20,770 nucleotides of DNA from JALRAP01 sp046302815 (GTDB taxonomy: Bacteria; Bacteroidota; Bacteroidia; AKYH767-A; OLB10), in assembly GCA_046302815.1 (NCBI GenBank), contig JBKCHO010000099.1, positions 1-20,770 of the forward strand, given 5' to 3'. Shown here in pieces: positions 8,891-15,385 of this stretch (the first letter of the stretch is position 1; every line of letters starts with the position of its first letter). The position numbers and the translations under genes are program-made. The notes below the pieces were generated by a model. The model was not told where the DNA came from. It did no database searches and saw nothing but the letters and a program-made list of their open reading frames with translations.

Positions 8891-9826
8891 ATGAAAATGA
8901 AATCAATCAGGATTCTTTTGTTTCTGTTGCTATCTTCTTCGGGTTTGACATTCGCCCAGTTTGAGCCACAGTTTACTCAATACATGTTCAATGAGATGTT
9001 CATTAATCCAGCTTATGCCGGAAGCCGTGACCAAATCGCAACCACCTTGGTTTACAGAAACCAATGGGTAGGAATCCAAGGTGCACCTAAAACACAAACA
9101 GCAAGTATTCATGGTCCGATGTTGAATCGGAAGCTAGGTTTGGGTCTAACCATAATGAATGAGTCAATCGGTGTGACGAAGCAATTTGCCATTTATGGCA
9201 ACTATGCATACAGAATGCAGGTTGGAACCACAGGCGCACTTGCTATGGGTATTCAAGGAGGATTCATCAACCACCAAGAAAATCTAGCGGATGTGATCAC
9301 CAACGAGGAAAACGACAATGAATTCCTTTTTAATACGCCTAAAGTAGTTTTGCCAAATGCTGGCTTTGGATTGTACTACAATACAGATCGCTTTTATGCT
9401 GGACTATCTATTCCACGGACATTGCAAAACAAGGTTGAAGGTGATGGAACAGGAGATGTATTAACAGATTTTAATTTCTCCACTTGGCATTATTATCTCA
9501 CCTCTGGATATGTTTTTCCAGTGTCTGAGAATATTAAATTGAAACCTACCATCATGTTTAAAGCTGTGGAGGCGGCTCCCCTTGTGTGTGATTTCTCTGT
9601 AAATGCCCTGTTCAAGGATGTTTTTTGGTTGGGAACATCCTTCCGGACAGAGGATTCCTTTTCTGCAATGGTAACCATACAGGCAACTCAAAACTTGCGA
9701 GTTGGATATTCGTACGATTATACTACGACTGACCTTCAGAACTACAACAGCGGCACTCATGAAATAAACATCGGGTATGATTTTTCATTGGAGAAAAAGA
9801 GAATTGTCACACCTCGTTACTTCTGA
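8891..9826 (+). CDS. PorP/SprF-family type IX secretion membrane protein
   Basis: This is a 311-residue outer-membrane protein of the PorP/SprF family. An N-terminal signal peptide (core IRILLFLLLSSS, likely cleaved near FAQ at residues 21-23) precedes the family signature QFTQYMFNEMFINPAYAG at about 27-44. The rest alternates short amphipathic strands and Gly/aromatic turns, as in a transmembrane beta-barrel, and the C-terminus ends in an aromatic residue (PRYF). In Flavobacterium, SprF lies directly behind sprB and is needed to export SprB. Related PorP-type proteins are now thought to bind type B C-terminal domains and anchor T9SS cargo. The gene starts 48 bases after the adhesin stop codon, so co-transcription is likely. 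A second ATG at 8897 is an alternative start; both give a good signal peptide. It is one of many paralogues usual in such genomes, so the symbol sprF is not assigned. Confidence 0.92.
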   Translation: MKMKSIRILLFLLLSSSGLTFAQFEPQFTQYMFNEMFINPAYAGSRDQIATTLVYRNQWVGIQGAPKTQTASIHGPMLNRKLGLGLTIMNESIGVTKQFAIYGNYAYRMQVGTTGALAMGIQGGFINHQENLADVITNEENDNEFLFNTPKVVLPNAGFGLYYNTDRFYAGLSIPRTLQNKVEGDGTGDVLTDFNFSTWHYYLTSGYVFPVSENIKLKPTIMFKAVEAAPLVCDFSVNALFKDVFWLGTSFRTEDSFSAMVTIQATQNLRVGYSYDYTTTDLQNYNSGTHEINIGYDFSLEKKRIVTPRYF

Positions 9827-9831
9827 TTAAC

Positions 9832-9870
9832 GCAATAAAAAAGCCCGGAATTTCCGGGCTTTTTTATTGC
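9832..9870. terminator. bidirectional intrinsic terminator between porP-like gene and groEL
   Basis: A perfect inverted repeat has 19-base arms and a single central base. The GC core is AGCCCGGAA/TTCCGGGCT, flanked by six A on the left and six T on the right. It therefore ends transcripts from either side: the porP-like gene stops 5 bases before it and groEL, read leftward, stops 9 bases beyond its right edge. Convergent genes sharing one terminator of this form are common. Confidence 0.93.
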
Positions 9871-9879
9871 TGGCAATTT

Positions 9880-11511
9880 TTACATCATTCCATCCATTCC
9901 GCCCATACCCGCAGGCATGGCTGGAGCTTTATCCTCTTTAATTTCGGAAAGCACACACTCTGTGGTGAGAAGCATGCCTGCTATGGAAGCTGCATTTTCA
10001 AGGGCAACCCTTGCAACTTTGGTTGGATCAATAACACCCGCAGCAAACAGTTTTTCAAATTTCTCAGTACGGGCATTGTAACCAAAATCGTCTTTGCTTT
10101 CACGAACCTTTTGCACGATGATTGAACCTTCGCCTCCAGCGTTTGCTACAATCTGACGGAGAGGTTCCTCTAGCGCTCTGCGGATGATGGCGATACCCGT
10201 GTTTTCATCCTCGTTCGCGCCTGTAAGCTTGTCAAGCGAAGCAATTGCACGGATGAAGGCAACACCTCCGCCTGGAATGATTCCTTCTTCAACAGCTGCA
10301 CGGGTGGCATGCAATGCATCATCTACGCGATCTTTCTTTTCTTTCATCTCTACCTCTGTAGCAGCTCCAACATAAAGTACTGCAACACCACCAGCAAGTT
10401 TGGCTAAGCGCTCTTGAAGCTTCTCCTTGTCGTAGTCGGATGTGGTAGTTTCAATTTGTGCTTTGATTTGAGCAACGCGCCCATTGATTTCGGCTTTTTT
10501 GCCTGCACCGCCAACAACAGTAGTGTTGTCCTTATCGATGCTGATTTTTTCTGCTTTGCCCAACTTGCTCAGATCGGCATCTTCCAATTTGAAGCCGAGC
10601 TCTTCAGAGATGACTTGACCGCCTGTTAGAATGGCGATATCTTCCATCATAGCTTTGCGACGATCACCAAATCCAGGAGCCTTAACAGCAGCTATTTTGA
10701 GTGATCCGCGAATTTTGTTTACTACCAGTGTAGCCAAAGCTTCACCATCTACATCTTCAGCAATGATCAACATGGGTCTTCCGGTTTGAACAACTTTTTC
10801 CAAAACAGGAAGCAGTTCCTTCATGTTTGAAATCTTTTTGTCATACAAAAGGATGTAGGGGCTTTCAAGCACAGCCTCCATCTTATCAGCATTGGTAACG
10901 AAGTATGGTGAGATGTAGCCCCGGTCGAATTGCATACCTTCCACCACTTCAACAGTTGTTTCGGTTCCTTTGGCTTCTTCAACAGTGATAACACCCTCCT
11001 TCTTCACTTTGTCCATAGCCTTTGCAATCAAGGCTCCGATTTCGTTGTCGCTGTTGGCAGAAATGGTTGCTACTTGCTCAATTTTTTTGTTGTCATCGCC
11101 AACAGACTTGCTTTGCTTTTTGAGATTTGATACAACGGCGATAACAGCTTTGTCGATTCCACGCTTCAAGTCCATCGGGTTTGCACCAGCAGCAACATTC
11201 TTCAAGCCAGCAGTAATGATGGCTTGGGCCAACACGGTTGCAGTAGTTGTTCCATCACCAGCTACATCAGCGGTTTTGGAGGCCACTTCTTTCACCATTT
11301 GAGCACCCATGTTTTCCACGGGGTTTTTCAGCTCGATCTCTTTGGCTACACTTACACCATCTTTAGTAATGGAGGGAGAGCCGAATTTCTTATCTATAAT
11401 AACATTGCGTCCTTTTGGACCAAGGGTAACTTTGACAGCATTTGCTAATGCATCAACTCCGCGCTTGAGGGCATCGCGGGCTTCCAGATTAAATGAAATT
11501 TCTTTTGCCAT
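9880..11511 (-). CDS. groEL: chaperonin GroEL (60 kDa)
   Basis: This is a 543-residue chaperonin subunit that forms the double-ring folding chamber and refolds proteins in the cytoplasm using ATP and GroES. The N-terminus MAKEISFNLEARDALKRG, the nucleotide-binding motifs LGPKGRN (about 30-36) and GDGTTT (85-90, with the catalytic Asp), the downstream EEGIIPGGGVA motif (about 405-415) and the Gly/Met-rich tail ending GGMDGMM are all typical. The length is normal for the family and the frame is intact. It lies 51 bases behind groES and is surely co-transcribed with it. The shared terminator at 9832-9870 follows it. Confidence 0.99.
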   Translation of the reverse strand: MAKEISFNLEARDALKRGVDALANAVKVTLGPKGRNVIIDKKFGSPSITKDGVSVAKEIELKNPVENMGAQMVKEVASKTADVAGDGTTTATVLAQAIITAGLKNVAAGANPMDLKRGIDKAVIAVVSNLKKQSKSVGDDNKKIEQVATISANSDNEIGALIAKAMDKVKKEGVITVEEAKGTETTVEVVEGMQFDRGYISPYFVTNADKMEAVLESPYILLYDKKISNMKELLPVLEKVVQTGRPMLIIAEDVDGEALATLVVNKIRGSLKIAAVKAPGFGDRRKAMMEDIAILTGGQVISEELGFKLEDADLSKLGKAEKISIDKDNTTVVGGAGKKAEINGRVAQIKAQIETTTSDYDKEKLQERLAKLAGGVAVLYVGAATEVEMKEKKDRVDDALHATRAAVEEGIIPGGGVAFIRAIASLDKLTGANEDENTGIAIIRRALEEPLRQIVANAGGEGSIIVQKVRESKDDFGYNARTEKFEKLFAAGVIDPTKVARVALENAASIAGMLLTTECVLSEIKEDKAPAMPAGMGGMDGMM

Positions 11512-11562
11512 GATGGGTTATTAATGAATTGGGTTTTTAATGAAAATAAACACTGGTGGAAT

Positions 11563-11844
11563 TTAAACAATTGCGAAAATGTCCGATTCACGCATGATGA
11601 GATACTCTTTTCCCTCATGGGTGATTTCGGTTCCTGAATACTTGCCGTAAAGAATACGGTCTCCAACTTTGACGGTCATAGGCTCATCCTTCTTGCCTCC
11701 ACCTACAGCCACTACAAGACCTTGTTGGGGTTTCTCTTTGGCGGTGTCAGGAATGATGATTCCACTGGCGGTTTTTGTCTCAGCCGGAGCGACTTGAACG
11801 ACGACCCTGTCGGCGAGAGGCTTGATGCTGATTTTTTTGCTCAT
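11563..11844 (-). CDS. groES: co-chaperonin GroES (10 kDa)
   Basis: This is a 93-residue co-chaperonin that caps the GroEL ring. It shows the usual opening (IKPLADRVVVQ), the mobile-loop region with ETKTASGIIIPDTAKEKP at about 18-35, and the C-terminal block GTEITHEGKEYLIMRESD. The length matches the family. It begins the groES-groEL unit, and the 214-base spacer upstream (to secG) is full of palindromes, so it probably has its own stress-regulated promoter as well as possible read-through from secG. No CIRCE element (the HrcA operator) is seen. Confidence 0.99.
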   Translation of the reverse strand: MSKKISIKPLADRVVVQVAPAETKTASGIIIPDTAKEKPQQGLVVAVGGGKKDEPMTVKVGDRILYGKYSGTEITHEGKEYLIMRESDIFAIV

Positions 11845-11887
11845 GTTGATATGGTTTTTAGGGTTGTTTTGTTTGACGAGGGAGGCT

Positions 11888-11904
11888 TGGCATGAACCAT
11901 GCCA
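11888..11904 (-). promoter_or_regulatory. palindrome and possible sigma-54 promoter upstream of groES
   Basis: The perfect palindrome TGGCATG-N3-CATGCCA has 7-base arms. Read toward groES it also fits the -24/-12 form of a sigma-54 promoter: GG and GC doublets lie 12 bases apart within TGGCATGGTTCATGCC. Transcription would then begin near 11878, leaving a leader of about 34 bases. Because the site is symmetrical, the match could be a by-product of a repressor operator or mRNA hairpin. The -12 side (ATGC, not TTGC) is imperfect. Confidence 0.3.
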
Positions 11905-11916
11905 TTTTATTTTTTA

Positions 11917-11993
11917 TGACACTTTTTCCTAGTTGTTCGGTGTCTTAAAAACACGAATGTCACAGCTGTTGTCATAATGACATACTGTGACAT
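11917..11993. promoter_or_regulatory. cluster of TGTCA/TGACA inverted repeats upstream of groES
   Basis: At 11957-11993 lie nested inverted repeats: outer arms ATGTCACAG (11957-11965) and CTGTGACAT (11985-11993) around an inner palindrome TGTCAT-A-ATGACA (11970-11982). A further TGACAC occurs at 11917-11922 and its partner GTGTC at 11940-11944. Such stacked half-sites are typical of a repressor or activator operator. The position between secG and groES suggests control of the chaperonin operon. The binding protein is unknown. Confidence 0.45.
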
Positions 11994-12018
11994 CCAAATG
12001 TTTTGGAAAACCGCTCGT

Positions 12019-12035
12019 TTATAGAGATTCTATAA
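12019..12035 (-). other. small AT-rich hairpin behind secG
   Basis: The inverted repeat TTATAGA-N3-TCTATAA begins 24 bases after the end of secG, read leftward as secG is transcribed. It is weak (AT-rich, 7-base arms) and lacks a following U-run, so it is at most a pausing or processing site between secG and groES. Confidence 0.25.
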
Positions 12036-12058
12036 CAACGATCTTGCCTTGCTATTCG

Positions 12059-12409
12059 TTATTGTCCGCTGTTGTTAGCCGGAGCCGTGTTGTTGGCTGG
12101 TTGTTGAGTAGGAGCTGCTGGGGCTACGGGCGCTGCTGCATTGTCAATCTGCTCTTGAATGGTTGAAGACTCCTGGTTTCCACCGCCTTGCGACATCAAT
12201 GTCGTACCTGCAATGCTCAATACCATCAGAGTAATGGCAAGACCCCAGGTCAGTTTTTCCAATAAATCGGTTGTCTTTCTAACACCCATGACTTGGTTCG
12301 ACGAACTGAACCCGGAAGCCAATCCACCTCCTTTTGAGTTTTGAACCAATACGATTAAAGCCAAGAGAAGGCAGGTTATGATGATCAATACAGAAACTAA
12401 TGTGTACAT
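12059..12409 (-). CDS. secG: preprotein translocase subunit SecG
   Basis: This is a 116-residue inner-membrane subunit of the SecYEG translocon that aids SecA-driven export. Two membrane spans are visible (about 3-22, VSVLIIITCLLLALIVLV; and about 53-70, LTWGLAITLMVLSIAG), joined by the family signature QNSKGGGLASGF. Behind the second span is a long soluble tail rich in Ala, Pro, Gln and Asn (about 75-116), low in complexity and common in Bacteroidota SecG. It follows the TPR-like gene by 33 bases and is the last gene of the miaB operon before the groES spacer. Confidence 0.96.
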   Translation of the reverse strand: MYTLVSVLIIITCLLLALIVLVQNSKGGGLASGFSSSNQVMGVRKTTDLLEKLTWGLAITLMVLSIAGTTLMSQGGGNQESSTIQEQIDNAAAPVAPAAPTQQPANNTAPANNSGQ

Positions 12410-12442
12410 GACTGGTTGATTATTAGTATTTTAGATCTAAGG

Positions 12443-13618
12443 TTAGGGGTTTGACCTCAGTTTTTCGATAAGGGATGCAAAGTACGCCTTTTTTTCCGGT
12501 AATTTCAAACTTAAACGCTCATAAGTTGATATGGCCTTCTCAATATTTCCTTGTTGAGCATAAATCCTAGCTAAGGTTTCTGAAATCAAATCCTCATGAA
12601 CCTGAGCGCTCTTTCTAGCCATATTTCCTGGAGAGTAAAACTCACTTTTCGCAGGCACGATTCGGGGCTCCTCTTGGATGAATTTATCAATAAGGTCGGA
12701 TGATTTAATGTTGCCAACTTCTGCTCTTGAATCCGTTCCGGTTTCTTTCGATAACATCCCCAAATAGTCGATGGCGGGTTCAATTACTCGTGGCTTTGGC
12801 TGTGATGGATTTTCCGGCGATTTTTCCGATTTGATCCAATCAATGAAAGACATTTTTTCGGAACCGTGAATGACTCTTTGCTTGTATTCCGCCTTTTCTT
12901 CTGTTGCTGGCGATCCAGTTACATTGTTGTCAAATGTTGATGTTTTGATATCAGCCTTCTCGGGTAATACTTCAGTCTCGTTCGCAGTAATATTATCTAA
13001 AACGGGTTCTGATTTTTCGATGGAAGTAATAGGTTTTGTTATAGCGTGCGGATGCTCTGCTTCGCCCAACGCTGCAATCTTGGGCGGCTCCGTTTCATTC
13101 GTGCCACTTTTGATGGGTACCTCGATGGGTTTTTCCAATCCTGTTTCCTCGGAAAGCAATACACGCATCCTATCTTCCTGAACCTTCAACTCCTTAAGCC
13201 GTTGCTCAATAACCTCTCTTGGATCGGGTCTTTCTTGGGCAGCCTTGTTTTCAATAAAGGGTAGTATTTCCGTAGAAGGCTGAAGGTTCTCTTCGTGTAC
13301 TACTTCAAGCTTTTTCTCAACCAATCCAGGTTGTATGTTGGGATTGGTTTCTACAACTTCAAGTTCACCCGGCATGGGCACTTCGGAAGGCGATAGCACC
13401 AGCGACCTAAGAACGGATCTGTCTGGTACGCGAACCGATGTTTTTCTCAATTGGGCCTCGTATCGGATGTGGTCCATGAGACGGTACTGAACCGTCAACA
13501 AGATATGACCACAAGGGTAGAAAGGATACCTTGCTACAATCTCCTCTAACCCGGTGATGGATTCAACATCCCCAACCGATGGGTTTTTAAGGAGCTTGTT
13601 TAAACGATCCCTGGTCAT
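12443..13618 (-). CDS. conserved Bacteroidota protein with C-terminal TPR-like helices, function unknown
   Basis: This is a 391-residue protein with no signal peptide or membrane span, so probably cytoplasmic. The N-terminal 60 residues look folded and conserved (VARYPFYPCGHILLTVQYRL). A long middle, about 85-330, is rich in Glu, Lys, Pro and Ser and likely disordered, with a short embedded motif MSFIDWIKSE. The C-terminus (from about 340) forms a TPR-like helix pair (ETLARIYAQQGNIEKAISTYERL). The ATG at 13616-13618 is chosen; a GTG one codon upstream would also be in frame. It begins 4 bases after the lptE stop codon, so the two are translationally close. It recurs between lptE and secG in this phylum, as I recall, which hints at an envelope or export-related role, but no function can be read from the sequence. 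Confidence 0.85.
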   Translation of the reverse strand: MTRDRLNKLLKNPSVGDVESITGLEEIVARYPFYPCGHILLTVQYRLMDHIRYEAQLRKTSVRVPDRSVLRSLVLSPSEVPMPGELEVVETNPNIQPGLVEKKLEVVHEENLQPSTEILPFIENKAAQERPDPREVIEQRLKELKVQEDRMRVLLSEETGLEKPIEVPIKSGTNETEPPKIAALGEAEHPHAITKPITSIEKSEPVLDNITANETEVLPEKADIKTSTFDNNVTGSPATEEKAEYKQRVIHGSEKMSFIDWIKSEKSPENPSQPKPRVIEPAIDYLGMLSKETGTDSRAEVGNIKSSDLIDKFIQEEPRIVPAKSEFYSPGNMARKSAQVHEDLISETLARIYAQQGNIEKAISTYERLSLKLPEKKAYFASLIEKLRSNP

Positions 13619-13622
13619 CACA

Positions 13623-14135
13623 TTACCAATTTATGACCGCTTTGTTGAAAATGTCATCGGTGAGTTGATTGCAAATCTCCGTAATCAAATCCTGCTCGAC
13701 AGAGGATAAGTTCTTCCTACTATCATAGTCAACATATCTTGTGAAAACAGTTTCGAAGTCAAGTTTAGGATCTTTAGAGTTCGTGAACTTAACCGATACG
13801 GAAATCGTCAGTCTGTTTTGTGCGGCTTGTTCGTTTCCCTGTATGGATACAGGATTCGAACGATAGTCGGAGATATATCCTTCGAATTGCAAGTCTCCAC
13901 CATCTTTTTTCAATCTTAGGCTGGTTTGAGACACGAACCGATCCTTTAGTTTTTCAGTGAATGTCGAACTTAGCGATGGTTGGATGATGGGCGCCCGGTT
14001 CTCGAAAAATGAAACTGAAACCGTTTCTGTTCCTGGTGGTATCGATGCGCCGGTAAATGAATAGACACCACATGCAGCAAAGGCAAAAACCAGCATTATT
14101 GCACTCAGGATCCTTAAAATTTTATTGACTCCCAT
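13623..14135 (-). CDS. lptE: LPS assembly lipoprotein LptE family
   Basis: This is a 170-residue outer-membrane lipoprotein. The signal peptide (ILRILSAIMLVFAFAAC) ends in a lipobox with Cys22 as the lipid-modified residue, followed by GVYSFTGASIPPGTETVSV, typical of the Bacteroidota LptE/LptE-like family. The body has the expected mixed alpha/beta pattern, with a predicted C-terminal helix around DLITEICNQLTDDIFNKAV. In the LPS export pathway LptE plugs and supports the LptD barrel that inserts LPS into the outer leaflet. No lptD is seen nearby. The gene follows the sigma-54 activator by 9 bases and is clearly part of the operon. Confidence 0.92.
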   Translation of the reverse strand: MGVNKILRILSAIMLVFAFAACGVYSFTGASIPPGTETVSVSFFENRAPIIQPSLSSTFTEKLKDRFVSQTSLRLKKDGGDLQFEGYISDYRSNPVSIQGNEQAAQNRLTISVSVKFTNSKDPKLDFETVFTRYVDYDSRKNLSSVEQDLITEICNQLTDDIFNKAVINW

Positions 14136-14144
14136 GGGTGTTTA

Positions 14145-15362
14145 TTATAGATCGTACTCTTTGATTTTCCGGTAAAGCGTCCTTTCGGAAATTCCCAACT
14201 CGCGCGCCGCATGCTTCCTGCGTCCTCTATGTTTTTCAATGGCTTTTTTGATCGTCTCTTTTTCGCGCTCTTCTAAAGATAAGTTTTCATCAATGACCTC
14301 GTCGTGACGGGTTACAGGCGTAACCGAAGTCGCAGGTTGGATGGAAATTGAGGGCTGTGGAATGGCCGATGTAGGATTGATTTCTTGATAAAGCTTGTCG
14401 ATGATTTGAGCATGGTTCTCGGCAAATGATCCAGTTACACCTCCAGATGCAATCATCTCCAATACCAATTTTTTCAGATCAACGATGTCTTTTCGCATAT
14501 CAAAAAGAACCTTGTATAGTAAATCCCTTTCTGAGAATTCCGATCCTTTAGTGGCTGCCAATACAGGTAGCGTTTTAGCCGCTTCATCTGGGAGGTATTT
14601 TCCAAGTATGGCTGCATTGATGGATTTGTTTCTCTCGAGAATCGACAATTGTTCGGTGACATTCTTCAGTTGTCTGACATTTCCGGGCCAAGCATAGGAT
14701 GACAAAAGCTCAACGGCATCCGCAGACAAGGACACGGCAGGCATCCTGTATCTTTCTGCAAAATCACCTGCAAATTTCCGGAAGAGCAAATGAATGTCCT
14801 CCCGCCTCTGACGAAGTGGAGGAACATGGATGGGAACAGTGTTCAGCCTGTAATAAAGATCCTCCCTGAATTTTCCGTTGCGGATAGCCTCGGGAATATT
14901 AACATTGGTGGCGGCCACAACCCTTACATTTGTCTTAAGGACTTTGGATGAACCGACTTTAATGAACTCTCCAGTTTCTAGCACCCGCAACAACCTAACT
15001 TGGGTCAGTAGTGGAAGCTCAGCTACCTCATCCAAGAAAATGGTTCCGCCACTAACCACTTCGAAATATCCTTTTCGGGCCTCGTGAGCCCCTGTGAAAG
15101 CGCCCTTTTCATGACCGAATAGCTCGGAGTCAATGGTTCCTTCGGGTATGGCGCCGCAGTTGACGGCAATATAATGGCCGTGTTTTCGGGAGCTAAGGTT
15201 ATGGATGATTTGTGGAAATACTTCCTTACCTGTGCCGCTTTCCCCTGTGATTAAAACTGTGATGTCTGTAGGCGCAACCTGTCTGGCTGTATCAATGGCG
15301 TGCTCCAGTAAAGGGGAGTTTCCAATGATTCCGAAGCGCTGTTTTATCTCCTGAGTACCCAT
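14145..15362 (-). CDS. sigma-54-dependent activator without a receiver domain
   Basis: This is a 405-residue bacterial enhancer-binding protein. It begins almost directly with the AAA+ domain: Walker A GESGTGKE (40-47), the sigma-54 contact loop GAFTGA (87-92), Walker B IFLDEV (108-113), and the sensor/arginine-finger region FREDLYYRLNTVPIHVPPLR (about 166-184). A variable linker (about 255-355) leads to a Fis-type helix-turn-helix at the end (HAARELGISERTLYRKIKEY). There is no N-terminal receiver, GAF or PAS domain, so activity is probably controlled by expression, by a partner protein or through the linker. It sits between miaB (23-base gap) and lptE (9-base gap). The family drives promoters of the -24/-12 type; its targets here are unknown, although a candidate lies upstream of groES. 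Confidence 0.95.
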   Translation of the reverse strand: MGTQEIKQRFGIIGNSPLLEHAIDTARQVAPTDITVLITGESGTGKEVFPQIIHNLSSRKHGHYIAVNCGAIPEGTIDSELFGHEKGAFTGAHEARKGYFEVVSGGTIFLDEVAELPLLTQVRLLRVLETGEFIKVGSSKVLKTNVRVVAATNVNIPEAIRNGKFREDLYYRLNTVPIHVPPLRQRREDIHLLFRKFAGDFAERYRMPAVSLSADAVELLSSYAWPGNVRQLKNVTEQLSILERNKSINAAILGKYLPDEAAKTLPVLAATKGSEFSERDLLYKVLFDMRKDIVDLKKLVLEMIASGGVTGSFAENHAQIIDKLYQEINPTSAIPQPSISIQPATSVTPVTRHDEVIDENLSLEEREKETIKKAIEKHRGRRKHAARELGISERTLYRKIKEYDL

Positions 15363-15385
15363 GGTGGTTTGAACCTAAGACTTTA

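Noticed and set aside
9880..11524. Several plus-strand open frames of 60-110 codons opposite groEL
   Set aside because: They lie antisense to a fully convincing groEL, have no family features, and arise from the codon pattern of the real gene.
11445..11666. Minus-strand open frame of 73 codons spanning the groES-groEL junction
   Set aside because: It overlaps the 3' end of groES and the 5' end of groEL in another frame and bears no recognisable motif.
11845..12058. CIRCE/HrcA operator upstream of groES
   Set aside because: No TTAGCACTC / GAGTGCTAA arms are present in the spacer on either strand.
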